A DNA stretch of 64,000 bases from Zingiber officinale (GCF_018446385.1 NC_056001.1:9728672-9792671); one strand, 5' to 3'. Positions 35,836 to 53,543 are shown, counted from the first letter of the stretch. The notes: generated by a model from the sequence alone, not told the origin. Numbers and translations: made by a program.

Positions 35836-36849
35836 TGTTGGAGCAATCTAGGTGCCCTAGGTTTTGATGTTTGGGCAAAAGTTTAAGTTAGGTTTATTGT
35901 TGTATTTGATATGCATTGTGAGTGTGCAGGATACAAGTACAACAAGAAAAGTCCAAGTGTGATCTTGGCAAAGGAGGAAAGTCCAAGAATGAGTCTTAGC
36001 GGTGTAAGTCCAAGCATGTAGTCTTGGCAACGTAAGTCCAAGTGTGACTTGGCAATGGATGAAGCCCCGGAGGTGAGGAGCCTCTTGGCAAAGGAAGACC
36101 CGACAATATGGACAAGGCCGAAGGAAGCTCCAGAAGGCAAGACGTGAAGGATGGGGAGACATCCGAGGGACGCGAGGCTGATGGAGGAGGCTAGAAGGCT
36201 AGGTCTAGGTTGGTCGGGAGAGAACGAGTGCTGAGTGAATGTACTCGAGGCAAAATCCTAAAATTAGGGTTCACTGTAGCGCTACTGTAGCAGTACTGTA
36301 GCAGTCGACTGATGCACTGTAGCAGAGAGCCGTTGAGATAGCCGTTGGCACCAGTCGACTGGTGCATTGACCAGTCGACTGGTAACGGGCAAATCAGCTT
36401 TCTGATTTGCTCCAAGCTCTATAAGAAGGAGCTTGGGTTGGCCGGCCAAGGTGACGAAATTAGACTTGGTTAAAGCCTAATTAGTAGTCACCAAAGTACT
36501 CAAGAGATCTTTGTGTGCCAAGAGGTCTTGGTTGGAGTTGTGGTGAGGTTTCTCCACCCACAAGGAGGTTGAGCTAGCCGGAGTTTGCCGGGGACTAATC
36601 CACCGACGGATTGAGGGATCGTCCACCTTACGGACACGCCGTGGAGTAGGAGCAAGTTATCTCCGAACCACGTACACGCCTTGTGTTAGGGTTTGTGTTT
36701 GGTTTGTTGTCTTCTTCCTTCTTGTTTTAGGTTAACTTTTGTATTTGTTAGTTTGCTTTTGTATTCCGCTGTGCACTAACATTATAGGAAGTAAAGTTTT
36801 GGGTGAGACGCTATTCACCCCCCCTCTAGCGGACGTCAAGGTCCCAATA
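35836..36849 (+). repeat. 3' LTR, 1014 bp
   Basis: It is a copy of the 5' LTR with an 11-bp extra GTAGCAGTACT-type repeat. ACCAGTCGACTGGT lies at 36350-36363 and 36370-36383. The final CA is mutated to TA. Confidence 0.94.
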
Positions 36850-37398
36850 GAGGAATGTCATCATCAAATAGTCCGGAGAACGAACATCTAGTTTGGAGAA
36901 GGTTGACAATGAGTTTTTGGTATATGTTCAAGGGTTGTTGGGCGCTAGCGAACCTTGTATTCCATTGGACAGTGGTAACATGGAAGGAAGGAAGCTGTCT
37001 GGCGGCCAAATGAAGAAGCTAACCATGCACATAGTCGATGAGGAGATTCGCCTTGCACTATTTGATATTGGGAAGGATAAAGCCCCCGATCCCGATGGGT
37101 TTAATGCCAAGTTCTTTACCTCAGCACGGGACACAGTACGAGCAAAATTTTTGGCTGCAATTTGTGAGTTTTTCTAGCATAGGCGGCTTCTCAAGCAATA
37201 GAATTACACCTAGATTGTGCAATATCCAAATCTAATCATTCACCACGGGGTTCGAACTTCCGGCCAATATTGTGTTGTACGTTCTTCTACAAGATCATCT
37301 CAAAGGTGTTGGCGAAGGTCATAGATGTTTTATTAGATCCGACGCAAGTGACTTTTATTTAAGGCTGTTCCATTGGGGAGAACATTAATCTTGCATAG

Positions 37399-37940
37399 TA
37401 TTGGGGTTCAATTAAAGTCACATATTGAAAAGATTTGGTAAAGATTATAAATTTAAAAGGATATAGGATATCTTCATTGACATGAGGCTTTTGGGAAGAG
37501 CCCAAGAGCAAAGTTATGAGGGCCTATGTTCAAAGTGGACAATATCATGTCATTATGGAGATATGTGGACATCCTTTGGGTACAACAAATGGTATCAAAA
37601 CCATAGTCCAGACCAGATGCCATGTGGGGTGGCCTTGAATATAGTTGAGGGTAGATCCAGAGTTTGTCAGAGTAACCGGATACTTGCATGGGGGTGAGTA
37701 GGTTAGGGTGACCGAATGTGGATGCTCGTGGAGAGGCCCGGACCAAGAGAGTAATTATGGTCCTTGTTTGAGGGGAGAATTGTTGGGGTTCAATTAAAGT
37801 CTCACATTGAAAAGATTTGGTAAAGATCATAAATTTAAAAGGATGTAGGATATCTTCATTGGCAAGCTATAAGGGTATAGTATTAAAGTGGATAATATCA
37901 TACCATTGTGGAGATATGTGGGCATCCTTCGGGTACAACA
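37399..37940 (+). mobile_element. TRIM element (miniature LTR retrotransposon)
   Basis: Short direct repeats lie at 37399-37587 (189 bp) and 37781-37940 (160 bp), both opening T(G/A)TTGGGGTTCAATTAAAGT and closing GGGTACAACA. The left repeat is followed by TGGTATCAAAACC, a tRNA-Met-like primer site. The right one is preceded by TTGAGGGGAGAAT, a purine tract. The 193-bp interior is non-coding. Flanks CATAG and CATAT are a near-perfect target duplication. The LINE frame resumes on the far side. The second LTR has lost about 29 bp. Confidence 0.85.
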
Positions 37941-38053
37941 CATATGAATTATTGAGGGAAGTATGCCCGCAAATGCATATCGGCAAGATGAATGATCAAG
38001 GTTGACTTGAAGAAGGCTTTTGATAGCGTAGATTGGGGTTTTCTTATATCGGC

Positions 38054-38242
38054 CAATGGCGGAGGCAGGTGTAAGCTTCCCCGGGCTGTAGCCTGGGTGG
38101 ACCAGCTAAAATGGGCTATATTTTAGCCCATTTTAGCTATTAATTTTTTATTGCTAAATATAAAAATATGGTCTTTAGGCCGGAGAACTATTTGGAGAAC
38201 ATTTATAGCCCGGGCGGGCTGGAAATCTTGGCTTCGCCAGTG
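38054..38242. mobile_element. hAT-type MITE, 189 bp, 8-bp TSD
   Basis: ATATCGGC is duplicated at 38046-38053 and 38243-38250. The inverted ends CAATGGCGGAGGCAGG and CACTGGCGAAGCCAAG (reverse complement of the right end) match at 12 of 16 positions. Subterminal CCCGGGC copies extend the symmetry. An 8-bp duplication is the hAT hallmark. Removing it restores LINE homology. Confidence 0.88.
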
Positions 38243-39238
38243 ATATCGGCGCTTGTTGGTTATGATTTTCCTCAGCAATTCCAAACTTGGATTCATGAAT
38301 GTGTCTCCACGGTCTCTTGCTCTGTAAGTATCAATGGTGGTATGCATGGGTTTTTTGGTGGGAGGCAAGATTTGAGGCAAGGAGATCAACTTTCACCCTT
38401 GTTTTTCGCACTATGCTTGGAGGTGTTTTTTAGAGAACTAAAGAATGTATCATGGCAGTCCGGTTTTCACTCTTTTTTTTTTATAAAGAGGTAAATAGGA
38501 TATCATTAGAAAAAGTCACATACCAGCCAATGGTAAGGTCGATCCCAATCACGTCATGTCCGAAAACAACTGTCAGATCATGTCTGGTTTTCACTTTAAT
38601 CCTATGTGTGGAGGTGTCTAAATTACATACCTAGCTTATGCTGATGATCTATTGATGTTTGCAAGAGCTGATATCTCTACTATCTCTATCTTAGCGGAGG
38701 TGTTCAGAGATTTTGGCGACAAGGTCGGACTCCGAGTTAATCCATTGAAGTTCAATATTTACATGGCCAGTGTCGATGATCAAGCTCGTAATAATATATA
38801 TACTTTAAATCATCTTATTTCAGTAGGGTACTTTCCTGTTTAAATATCTTGACATTCCCCTAGCGACAGAGAGGCTTCACATAGCTAACTACAGTTATTT
38901 ACTTGATGGGGTGGCGAAGAAGGTTGCAACATGGCCTAAACATATCTTATCTTATGCTGGCCGATTAGAGTTAATACGTTCTGTGCTTCAAGATGTTGAA
39001 TGTTACCAAGGCCTTGTGTGCTGATTGATAAACTCGATGGTATGTGTTGATCTTTCATTTGGTCTACTAAGTATCCACCAATCTCTTGAACAACAATATA
39101 TTTACTGAATGAAGAAGGGGGTTATGGTCTTAGGGATTTGTAAGCTTGGAACAACGCTCTATTATGCCAGACACTTTGGAATGTTCAAAATAAGATGCAT
39201 TCACTTTGGGTTGGATGAGTGAGCCACCACTACCTTAA

Positions 39239-40123
39239 GGCTACGTTTGGTTGAGTGTAATGTAATCGAACTTGTAATGTAATCAAATTTATAATGTAAT
39301 GTAATGTAATGTAATCTTGATTACATTACTACGTTTGGTAATATAATGTATGTAATCTTTGATTACAAGGGTGATTATATTCTTTTGTTTGGTATCCATT
39401 ATTTTTTATAAGGAATGTAATTCATATTATTATAAAATGACAAAAGTATCATGCGACTTCTATCGACGGATCGCCGCACCTCTGTTGGAGTTTACGTCCG
39501 GTGACCGATGACGGTCGACTGGCGACGGCCGACGATCGACGGCCGGCGACCGCGACAACGACGGCGGTCGGCGACGACCGGTGATCGGCGGTCGGCGACG
39601 GCCGGTGATCGGCGGTGGCGACGGTGGCGACTGACGACCGACGGCAACGGCGGCCGGCGACGACCGACGACGGCGGCGATGACCGACGACGACGACGGTG
39701 CCCGGCGACCGATGACCAGCGGCGACGACCGGGCGATCGGCGACGGCGGCGGTGGCGGTCGCCGCCGACCGGCGATGGCGGTCGGCGGCGGCGATGGCCG
39801 ACGACCGGCGGTGGCGGCCGGCGACTAGCGGCGGCGGCGACGATGGCCAACGGCGGCGGTCGGCGACCGGTGACCGGCGGCGACGGCCGACTGGCGGTCG
39901 ACTAACTAAGGGTATATTCGGCATTCAAATTTTGGTTAAACAGTAACATCGTATTGTAATCGGATTACATAGTATTTGCTTTGTAATCCAGATTACAAAA
40001 CTTCACTACCTTTTGTAATCGAGATTACATTACATTACAGGTTTAAAGTTAAAACAAACAAAATAATCAGCCTTGTAATCCTGATTACATTACAAGGCAG
40101 ATTACACCCTACTAAACGTAGTC
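39239..40123. mobile_element. Harbinger/Tourist-type element, 885 bp, TAA TSD
   Basis: TAA flanks the element (39236-39238 and 40124-40126). The ends GGCTACGTTTGGTTGAGTGT and, reverse complemented, GACTACGTTTAGTAGGGTGT are inverted repeats. Subterminal regions are full of TGTAATGTAATC / GATTACATTACA words. The middle (39460-39905) is a GC-rich simple-sequence core unlike the AT-rich arms. There is no transposase. Confidence 0.85.
39460..39905. repeat. GC-rich CGGCGAC-type core repeat
   Basis: About 450 bp is built from imperfect CGGCGAC / GGCGGTCGGCGACGA words. Frames of 95-154 codons stay open on both strands only because TA-containing stop codons are scarce in this composition. They should not be read as genes. 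Confidence 0.9.
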
Positions 40124-40699
40124 TAAAGGTGTAGATTTTTGGCATTGGCAAGGAAAGTTGTCAAATTCTCTTTTGACAAGCGCTTATTATAGATTCGTGA
40201 TAATTGATTGCAAAGAATGGGGAACTAAGGAGCGGTGAACATGAAGATGATAGAATGATTTGTAGGGGAAAAGAAGAGGGCGTCAACACATATGAATTGT
40301 TTAGACTACGTGCCACCATGGTTTATTGGTCATCGGTTATTTGGAGGACTAGTTTGCTACTTAAGCACTGACTCATCCTTTAGTTAGTGGTTCATGGATG
40401 ATTGAGGATAATGGATAGAATGTCATATGTAACCAACAAACTGTGTTCTTTATGCCAACAACAAGAGAAGTCCAATTTCCACATATGTTTCCGGTGCTCG
40501 ATTGTGAGGGGCTTTGGGACAAAGATTTTTTTAGTCCAGTGATTATTCAAGGCATGTAGAAGGCTATATCGAGACAACGAACAACTTACAAAGGCTCAAT
40601 ATTAATTGGCGGTTTCTGGTGTGGTTCTTCTTGTGTGTCTCAACTAATGCTATTTTGAGGATGATGTTCCTTGTGTTAGAGGTTATTTCACAAGGTTCA

Positions 40700-42479
40700 G
40701 ATTCATGTTTTTGTTTCATTGATATCTAGAGTAATAATAACTTCGTGATGTTACTTGTTAGTTTCGTAGACGTCTAGAGTGTAGTAGCTTTGCGATGAGA
40801 TCTTTCAAGTCATTTTATAAACTCCTAGAGTGGTAATAATTTTGTGATCTTGAAGAGAGAATATTTTAGATTAAATTTTAAAATTCCAGATATGTAAATT
40901 CAATGAAATATTGCAAAATAAATTTAAACAATACAAAATAATATCAGCACACGTAATCCGATTGCCAGTTTTGTTTTATTCTTCCCATCTATTGCTCGCC
41001 TCCAGGCTGCACCTATTTTGATTCGCATCTCTGTTTCCCTCTACGCCGGTTCTTCTATTATTGGGAGCCCCCTCTGCCTTGATCGGAGATGGAAGGAGGA
41101 TCGCCAGCGACGACATCGGCTTTAGATCGGGTAGCTTTATACGCTCCTCAGTCCTCACTGTTGGGAACCGTGATTCTTCGTGAAAAGAAGGTCCTTTATA
41201 TGGGTTTCTTGGTTTCCCAGCTGCGATACCTTGGTTGATTCGAGGTTGGGCGCAGATGGGCACCCTTACTCGACTGATTCGCCCGTATTGTTTGATTTTT
41301 TTTCGTGGGGATCAAATCATGCTCTCGTGTTGTGGTGAACTAATATCCGTGGTTGCTAATAAAACTATGTGGAAACTAATTTGCTTGATAATTTTTCTGT
41401 GAATCTGAGGAGAAAAGGCTCAATTTTTCCTTGAAACGGACAGGAAATTAACGAAAGACAGTCTAACGTGATTCGATTCTTAGTGAGCATATGATGGATT
41501 TGCGTGTAGGTATTTTTAATATGAAAATTTTGCCTTTCAATCCGTCAATGGTGTTATAACATATATCTTTATCAACATGAATATGCATATGCGAATTAAG
41601 TTTCTCATAGTGCATATTCCTTAATGCCCAAGATTTTGAAATAAATGATTTTCACAATATGATACTTAAAACATACCTTGGCTCATGATGACCTTAGAGT
41701 ATGAAGAAACTAGAGCCCCTTAATACAATTGTATTTCTCCCTCTTGACCTCTCTCCTTGCTTAGCCTCTTTGATGGAGCAAAGGCCTATATATTGGGTAT
41801 AGGGAGGACCATTTTGTAACCTTTCATTTACACATTCCGTCAATGTGTACATTCAAATGTCTTTTAATTCAATCTGTTCATTCTCATATTGCATGAATGT
41901 GAAAATAAATTTTTCTATCTTCTAAATTATTCATTCTTATATTGCATGAATATGAGAATTGTCTCTTCATTATAGCAAAAGGTAATTACGCTCACCCCAA
42001 GCTGTGAGGAGTTTTTTTTCCGAGGACATGTGTCCACCGGGAATTGATCTAGGCCCCATTGTAGCAAATTTACCACCCTCTAGCCAACTGGGCACCAAAC
42101 AAGAATTGTCTCTTCATTGACCAATATAATTATAGTCATTAATAAAAATTGTGGCTATTTAATCATAATAAAGTCAAGAAATATAAACACCAGAGAAGAA
42201 CCTGGCGTTACATTATTTTCTTCCTACCCCTGATGTTACACCAGAGAAGATCCTGCATCTTTGCTACATCCTGATTTCTTGAACCTCAGTTTATGACCTA
42301 ATGGATTTTCTTTTTTCAGATTCTAGTTTGATTGCATCTTGGGGTCTACCTTACTCGTGAGCTTGAACTACAATGCAATATAAAATGTGGAAAAGGTTGT
42401 TCTAGCAATATACGATGCTTTTCTATTTCCCCTAAAGTACCAGGAATACTTTAATTACTTTTGCCTTGTTAAATTACAG
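40700..42479 (+). other. upstream region and 5' leader of the CBL gene
   Basis: The pyrimidine-rich, GC-richer stretch at about 40977-41280 is a likely untranslated first exon (a possible donor is GGGTAGC near 41130). The intron that follows would end with TTACAG at 42479. A SINE sits within that intron. No clear TATA box was found. Exact transcript start is unknown. Confidence 0.4.
41972..42101 (-). mobile_element. short tRNA-derived SINE, 130 bp, minus strand
   Basis: An exact 17-bp duplication AGAATTGTCTCTTCATT lies at 41955-41971 and 42102-42118. On the minus strand the element opens TGTTTGGTGCCCAGTTGGCT followed by AGAGGGTGGTAAA (A-box-like). It then has GATCAATTCCCGG, a decayed B box (GATTCGATTCC type). 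No poly-A tail was seen. It lies in the CBL 5' leader intron. Confidence 0.65.
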
Positions 42480-42510
42480 GTATGGAGTGTGCTAACAGTC
42501 AGAAGATATC

Positions 42511-48784
<6,274 letters not shown>

Positions 48785-50435
48785 GGCCACGCTACATGTT
48801 TGGGAAGAAACGCTTCTCGTTGTCGGCTTGTACAGCTCGGCTGCATATGTTTCTTATTTTTCCATATGTAAATCATTTAAGAATAATGTCGATAAGTTGG
48901 AGTATTTGTCGCTTCGAGGAAATCTAGTATGGTGACATTTGTTTAGCGACTTCATTCATATGAGCCTATCCGCGGAGGCTGAGGTTTTGGTTCGTTACAA
49001 TGATTTGTTTTTTTAAACTCAGGATGCAGGTGCTTGCTTACATGAACATGATTAGGAATTTAGGATTGTGATTTAATGTAAGAAGAGAATATCGTTATTA
49101 TTATGACCTCAACAGACATGGTGTTAATTACTTGTATCCTTGATTAGATGTGGCTCTAGAATTGCTTTCATATTTCTTGAAAATAATGGCAGGCTTTCTG
49201 CATTGTTTTCAGTCATGTTATACAAAGAAACAAGCTTTTGCTAGAAGAACAGCATTGTTGATAATATTAAGATTATGAGGGTACTTTTGATAATATTAAG
49301 GTCTTCACTCTTCAGGTATTTTGAAAAAGCAGTTAAAACTTTGAGGGGCATGTCTCAAAGTAAAATTTATTTATTTGTTTTGACTGGTATAAGAAGCCGT
49401 ACTACCCCAACGTAGAAAACAGGCTCAATTTGGCATTATATGATCATTATATAAATTGACACGAGCTGACAATGTTGACCTGTTTCATTCGTTGAATTGG
49501 ATCTCTCTATACAATAATATGAAGAATCTAAGACGCTATATTCTACAGATACATGTCGGATGAAAACAGTTTGACTAACTGATAGTCGTACTTGGCGAAA
49601 AGTCTACGCGAGCGCAACTAGTTCAGCCTTAAAGTGCAGGACTTTCTATCGCTAGTTTGATGTATTAAAAGTGATCATAAATTTAATTAATGGCTAAACT
49701 TCGTACTTCTTCGAACTTTAAATTTAGTGATCGGTTAGCGATCCAATTTTTCGACTTAATATTATTAATTTTAATTATCGTTAAATAGTAATGAATGTGT
49801 TGATATCGACTCAGTTGGAATATTAGCTGACTACCTCAAGTCAATATTCACGGAAGGAGAAAACTTAATCGAGTCAATAATTGCTGCAGGTTAAATTGGA
49901 TATATATTATGACCTTTGTTTTGGATTCAGATGAACAGATCGAGGAAGTTAAGAGTGGAATTAATATTTATGACGGATCCTCTCTATATATATATAATCA
50001 TTCATTAATTTATCAAAATTAGAACTTGATCCTTAAATATTTAAAAAAAATAAAAAGATATTTTATCATTTGCACCATTACATCGGAGGCATATGATGGA
50101 TCCATTGTTGAACATGAAACTGCAAGGCATCCAAGGTTATGAAGTTGATTGGAATTGTTCTTTAAAAAACATCGAACCTGTCTTTCCATTCCTATACCTT
50201 TCTTTTTTTCTCTTCCCGATTTATTATAGCTTTTATAAAGTTCTTATGAATTCCAAAAACAAAATTTTGAATTTTTGTTAATTAAAACTTTTATGCTAAG
50301 TTCTAATAGTAGCTATAATTGAGAATTAATATTTTAAACGGATGAAAACACACTATGAGTCCTGTTGTCGTATATTTTAGAAATTTCCCGCCCATTGACT
50401 TGACTAGCAAATAAAACTAATGTATTTTGTAAAAT
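48785..50435. other. 3' UTR and intergenic DNA
   Basis: The first 300-400 bp is probably the CBL 3' UTR. The rest is AT-rich with no gene or recognised element. Confidence 0.55.
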
Positions 50436-51020
50436 TGTAATGGTAGGATTAAGTCCACATGGGTAGATTAGATCCAATTGAGTTCACATGAGTAGACTTA
50501 ATCTCTATAAAGTTGGGCTCATACTTGATTAATACATATATAACCAATTGCCAATAAAGTAATTAAACCCAATTAAGTAATCTAATGCTTTATGCATATA
50601 AAGAGAGTTTAGATTAAATGGATATAGATTTAATGTGTAGACCCTATAACCTGGTTCATTAATATTGATGGGCTATTAATGATGGATGGGATTTTATGAT
50701 GGATAGTCCTCATAGGTTGGGCCAAGTATAAAAGGGAAGAGATAGGGTTCATTAGGGTATGCTGAACCTAGCTCTTTCTTCTAGTTTCTTCTTCCCCATT
50801 TGAGAAGAAAAATGTTTGCTAGCTTAATCTTGTGGAAGATGTCCGCCGTACTCACAGGATACTACGGCGACAAGTAAGAAGCACTAACCTTTATGATGGA
50901 TTCAGGCCAGTCATCTAAAGAGTTATTGTTTTATTTTCTTGTGCTTTAGAATTGATGATAGTTAGATCCTTGGAAGAAATACATCTTTTAGATTGTTCTT
51001 GATGTATTGCAAGTCTTACA
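50436..51020 (+). repeat. 5' LTR of the copia element, 585 bp
   Basis: Boundaries follow from the TG start, CA end and the adjacent primer site. A TATA-like GTATAAAAGGG near 50727 fits a U3 promoter. The repeated phrases 'taagtccacat' and 'gagttcacat' lie near the start. Confidence 0.75.
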
Positions 51021-51021
51021 A

Positions 51022-51033
51022 TGATATCAGAGC
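51022..51033 (+). other. primer-binding site, tRNA-iMet type
   Basis: TGATATCAGAGC differs from the standard copia TGGTATCAGAGC at one base and lies 1 bp after the LTR end. Confidence 0.85.
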
Positions 51034-51269
51034 TTAGGGATTGCGTATTGTCAGTTTTAAGGTGTAAGGATTGGTTTTCAACGTTTATTTTGCATAAATT
51101 CATCAATTTCTGCATTTGATTCCATGTGGATGAGCGAAATTGATGTATATTCGTTGAATGTAGCATAAATAGATTAGGATTTAACCCTTGAATCGAGTTT
51201 TTCGCATTATTCGCGAGGAATGAGATTGGCGACGTGGTTTTAGGGCAGAAAATCGCGTTTCAGAAAATG

Positions 51270-52100
51270 GACGTTTTCTGATTTCAATCGATTGGGAAGG
51301 TTCCCAATCTATTGGGAGTCGCGAATTCATGAACAGAAGCAACTCGAATCGATCGCTTGATCGATTGGTGTTTACCAATCGATTGACATAAGGTTGGATC
51401 GATTGGGATGCTCAAGTTCGCAAACAGAACGGCTCTAAATCGATCGGTTAATCGATTGGTCTTCACCAATCGATTGGCATGAGGAATCAATTGATTCGGA
51501 CTGCAGTTCATGACAAGAATCATTCTAGATCGATCGGCTGATCGATTGGGGTCACCAATCGATCAGTCAATCGATTGAAAGTTGAAGGAATCAAACAGAA
51601 AGCTCCTGGATCGATCGACTAATCGATTGGGGTCACCAATCGATCAGCCAATCGATTGAAGTTAGAAAGAATCAAACAGAAAGCTCCTGGATCAATCAAT
51701 TGATCGATTGGGGTTACCAATCGATCGGCTAATCGATTGAAATTGGGAGAAGCCAACAGAGAGCTTCTGGATCGATCGACTAATCGATTGAAATTGGGAG
51801 AAGCCAACAGAGAGCTTCTGGATCGATCGACTAATCGATTGGATTTCATCAATCGATCAGCCAATCGATTGGAGTTCACTAGGTTGTCCACAGAAGGTTT
51901 CTGAATCGATCGGCTAATCGATTGACGTTGGTCAATCGATCAACTGATCGATTGGGGTGGATGAACAAGCGAACAGAAGCTTTCTGGATCGATCAATGGA
52001 TCGATTCATGTATGTTCAATCGATTGACACAGTGTGAATCGATTCACATCCATTCTTGATCAATTAAAAGGGTGTAAATCAATTGATATCCAATATCAAT
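51270..52100. repeat. array of ATCGAT hairpin units in the 5' leader
   Basis: About nine units of roughly 50-95 bp begin with (A)ACAGA.AG..T..TGG followed by ATCGATCG. Most contain ATCGATTGG, a 4-8-base loop and CCAATCGAT. Between primer site and gag, the palindrome CAATCGATTG or its half sites occur more than thirty times. Open frames across it on the minus strand are a consequence of the repeat. Confidence 0.92.
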
Positions 52101-52691
52101 TGATTGATAACTGAATTTAGCTTAGTTTTTAGCAATTTCTTCCTAGATTCTTTTTCGCTCTTGCTACCTAGTCGAATCAATACTATCGCCAAAGCGAGAA
52201 CTATTGAGGAGACTAGGAGTATTAGTGTAGAGGGATGTATGTCCATGCTAATGGTGATTGACCCAAAGGAAAATCATTCTTATGTCGGATATATGTTTAA
52301 GGAAACTCATAAATTAAGTTAAACTTCTTGATCATGCGCATGGTGTGTCGGCCCAACGGAAGGGGCATTGTGTGGCCGATTGGAAGTATTATGAGTGGCT
52401 AGAAAACATAAGCTAAATAAAGAAGTTCATGAATAAAGTATCATGCACATGATGCATCGACCCAAAGGAAGGCGAGTTATGTGGCAGATGAAGGTGATCA
52501 TGAGTTATTTAGAGAGTACCAATAGCAAGTTATAATTTAGTCCAAAGACTTAATGTAATGTTGCACTAGATATCTCTATATATGCCTATATAGATGCATG
52601 TTTTATTTATTGCTTTTGTTATTGTGCTAGATACATGTCTTATTTACTAAATTAAGCTATGTTCTTTGCATATGCTTATGTAGTGTTCTCA

Positions 52692-53543
52692 ATGTCTACT
52701 AATCTGAACAACATTCCCGTGCTTACTGGCACAAACTTTGGACCATGAAAAGAGCATATTACGATTTTATTGGGCTGCATGGATCTGGACTATGCCTTTA
52801 GGTATGATTGCCCTGCACCTTTGACTGATGATTCGACTACGGATCAAAAGGTGAACTTTGACAAGTGGGAGCGATTTAATCGCATGAGTCTAATGATCAT
52901 GAAAATGTCAATTCCGGAATCACTAAGGAGTTCGATAATTAAGAAGGAGAATGTTAAAACTTTCCTTAAGGAATTAGCGGACCGATTCGCCTTAAACGAA
53001 AAGGTCGAGACTTCTACACTTCTCACGAAGTTAGTATGCATGCGGTACACAGGGAAGGGTAACATTAGAGAGTACATTATGGAGATGTCTAACTTGGTTA
53101 CAAGGCTTAAATACTAAAGTTAGATATGTCTGAAAGTGTCCTTGTGAACCTCATCTTAATCTCTCTGCCTACACAGTTCACTCCTTTTAAGATTAGCTAT
53201 AATACTCAAAAAGAGAAATGGACACTAAATGAGCTCATAGCTTAGTGTGTATAAGAAAAAGAGAGGTTAAGGGGTGACACATCTCAAAGTGCTCACTATG
53301 CATCCTCATCTCAGTATTCGAACAAGAAAAGGAAGAAGAGTAACAGTAAGGGTAAGGGTAAACAACTTGCAGTGACTGGAGCTTCAGGGCATAAGGTGCA
53401 AAAGCAACAAGATCCGGACCTAACTTGTTTCTTTTCTAAAAAGAAAGGTCATCTGAAGAAGGATTGCCTTAGATACACCAACTGGCATGCAAAGAAAGAT
53501 ATACTTCTCAACTTTGTTAGTTCAGAAATCAACCTAGCTACAG
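52692..53543 (+). pseudogene. copia gag, broken
   Basis: The frame opens with ATG at 52692, but a TGA at 52746-52748 replaces an expected Trp codon. The UBN2-type core is clear from 52770 to 53110 ([34 protein letters not shown]). A stop and frameshift follow near 53115. The zinc knuckle (about 53420-53465) reads CFFSKKKGHLKKDC, with the second Cys changed to Ser, so zinc binding is lost. Confidence 0.85.

Larger units (their letters stand above)
32050..36849 (+). mobile_element. gag-only copia/SIRE-like LTR retrotransposon, 4.8 kb
   Basis: LTRs at 32050-33052 and 35836-36849 start TGTTGG and end CCAACA (CCAATA in the right copy). The target duplication GAGGA is present at 32045-32049 and 36850-36854. 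The LTRs are about 99% identical apart from one 11-bp indel near 36285-36300. There is one large frame (gag) and no pol, so the element is non-autonomous. The 15 bases before the 3' LTR (CAAAAAGGGGGAGAT) are identical to those of the minus-strand element at 57793-57807, indicating shared lineage. Confidence 0.95.
23600..40700 (+). mobile_element. L1-type LINE remnant split by five insertions
   Basis: LINE pieces: about 23600-24001, 31862-32049, 36850-37398, 37941-38053, 38251-39238 and 40124 to about 40700. Read in order they give the linker between endonuclease and RT (FFNMWTLHGGFQDL near 23810), FYQQRVK (about 31956), KDKAPDPDGF (about 37073), KKAFDSVDWGFL (about 38008), QGDQLSPLFF (about 38378), the catalytic YADD (38637-38648), and the C-terminal cysteine region (about 40130-40620, with FWHWQGKLSNS). 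The endonuclease is missing or unrecognisable. Many stops exist, so it is dead. The inserted elements are annotated separately. Confidence 0.85.

Noticed and set aside
39449..39924. Arg/Pro/Gly-rich open frames of 95-154 codons on both strands
   Set aside because: They are a consequence of a GC-rich CGGCGAC repeat with few stop codons, inside a MITE-like element.
51270..52100. Regularly repeated short palindromes, CRISPR-like at first sight
   Set aside because: Unit lengths vary, spacers are themselves related, and the array lies between a copia primer site and gag in a plant genome.
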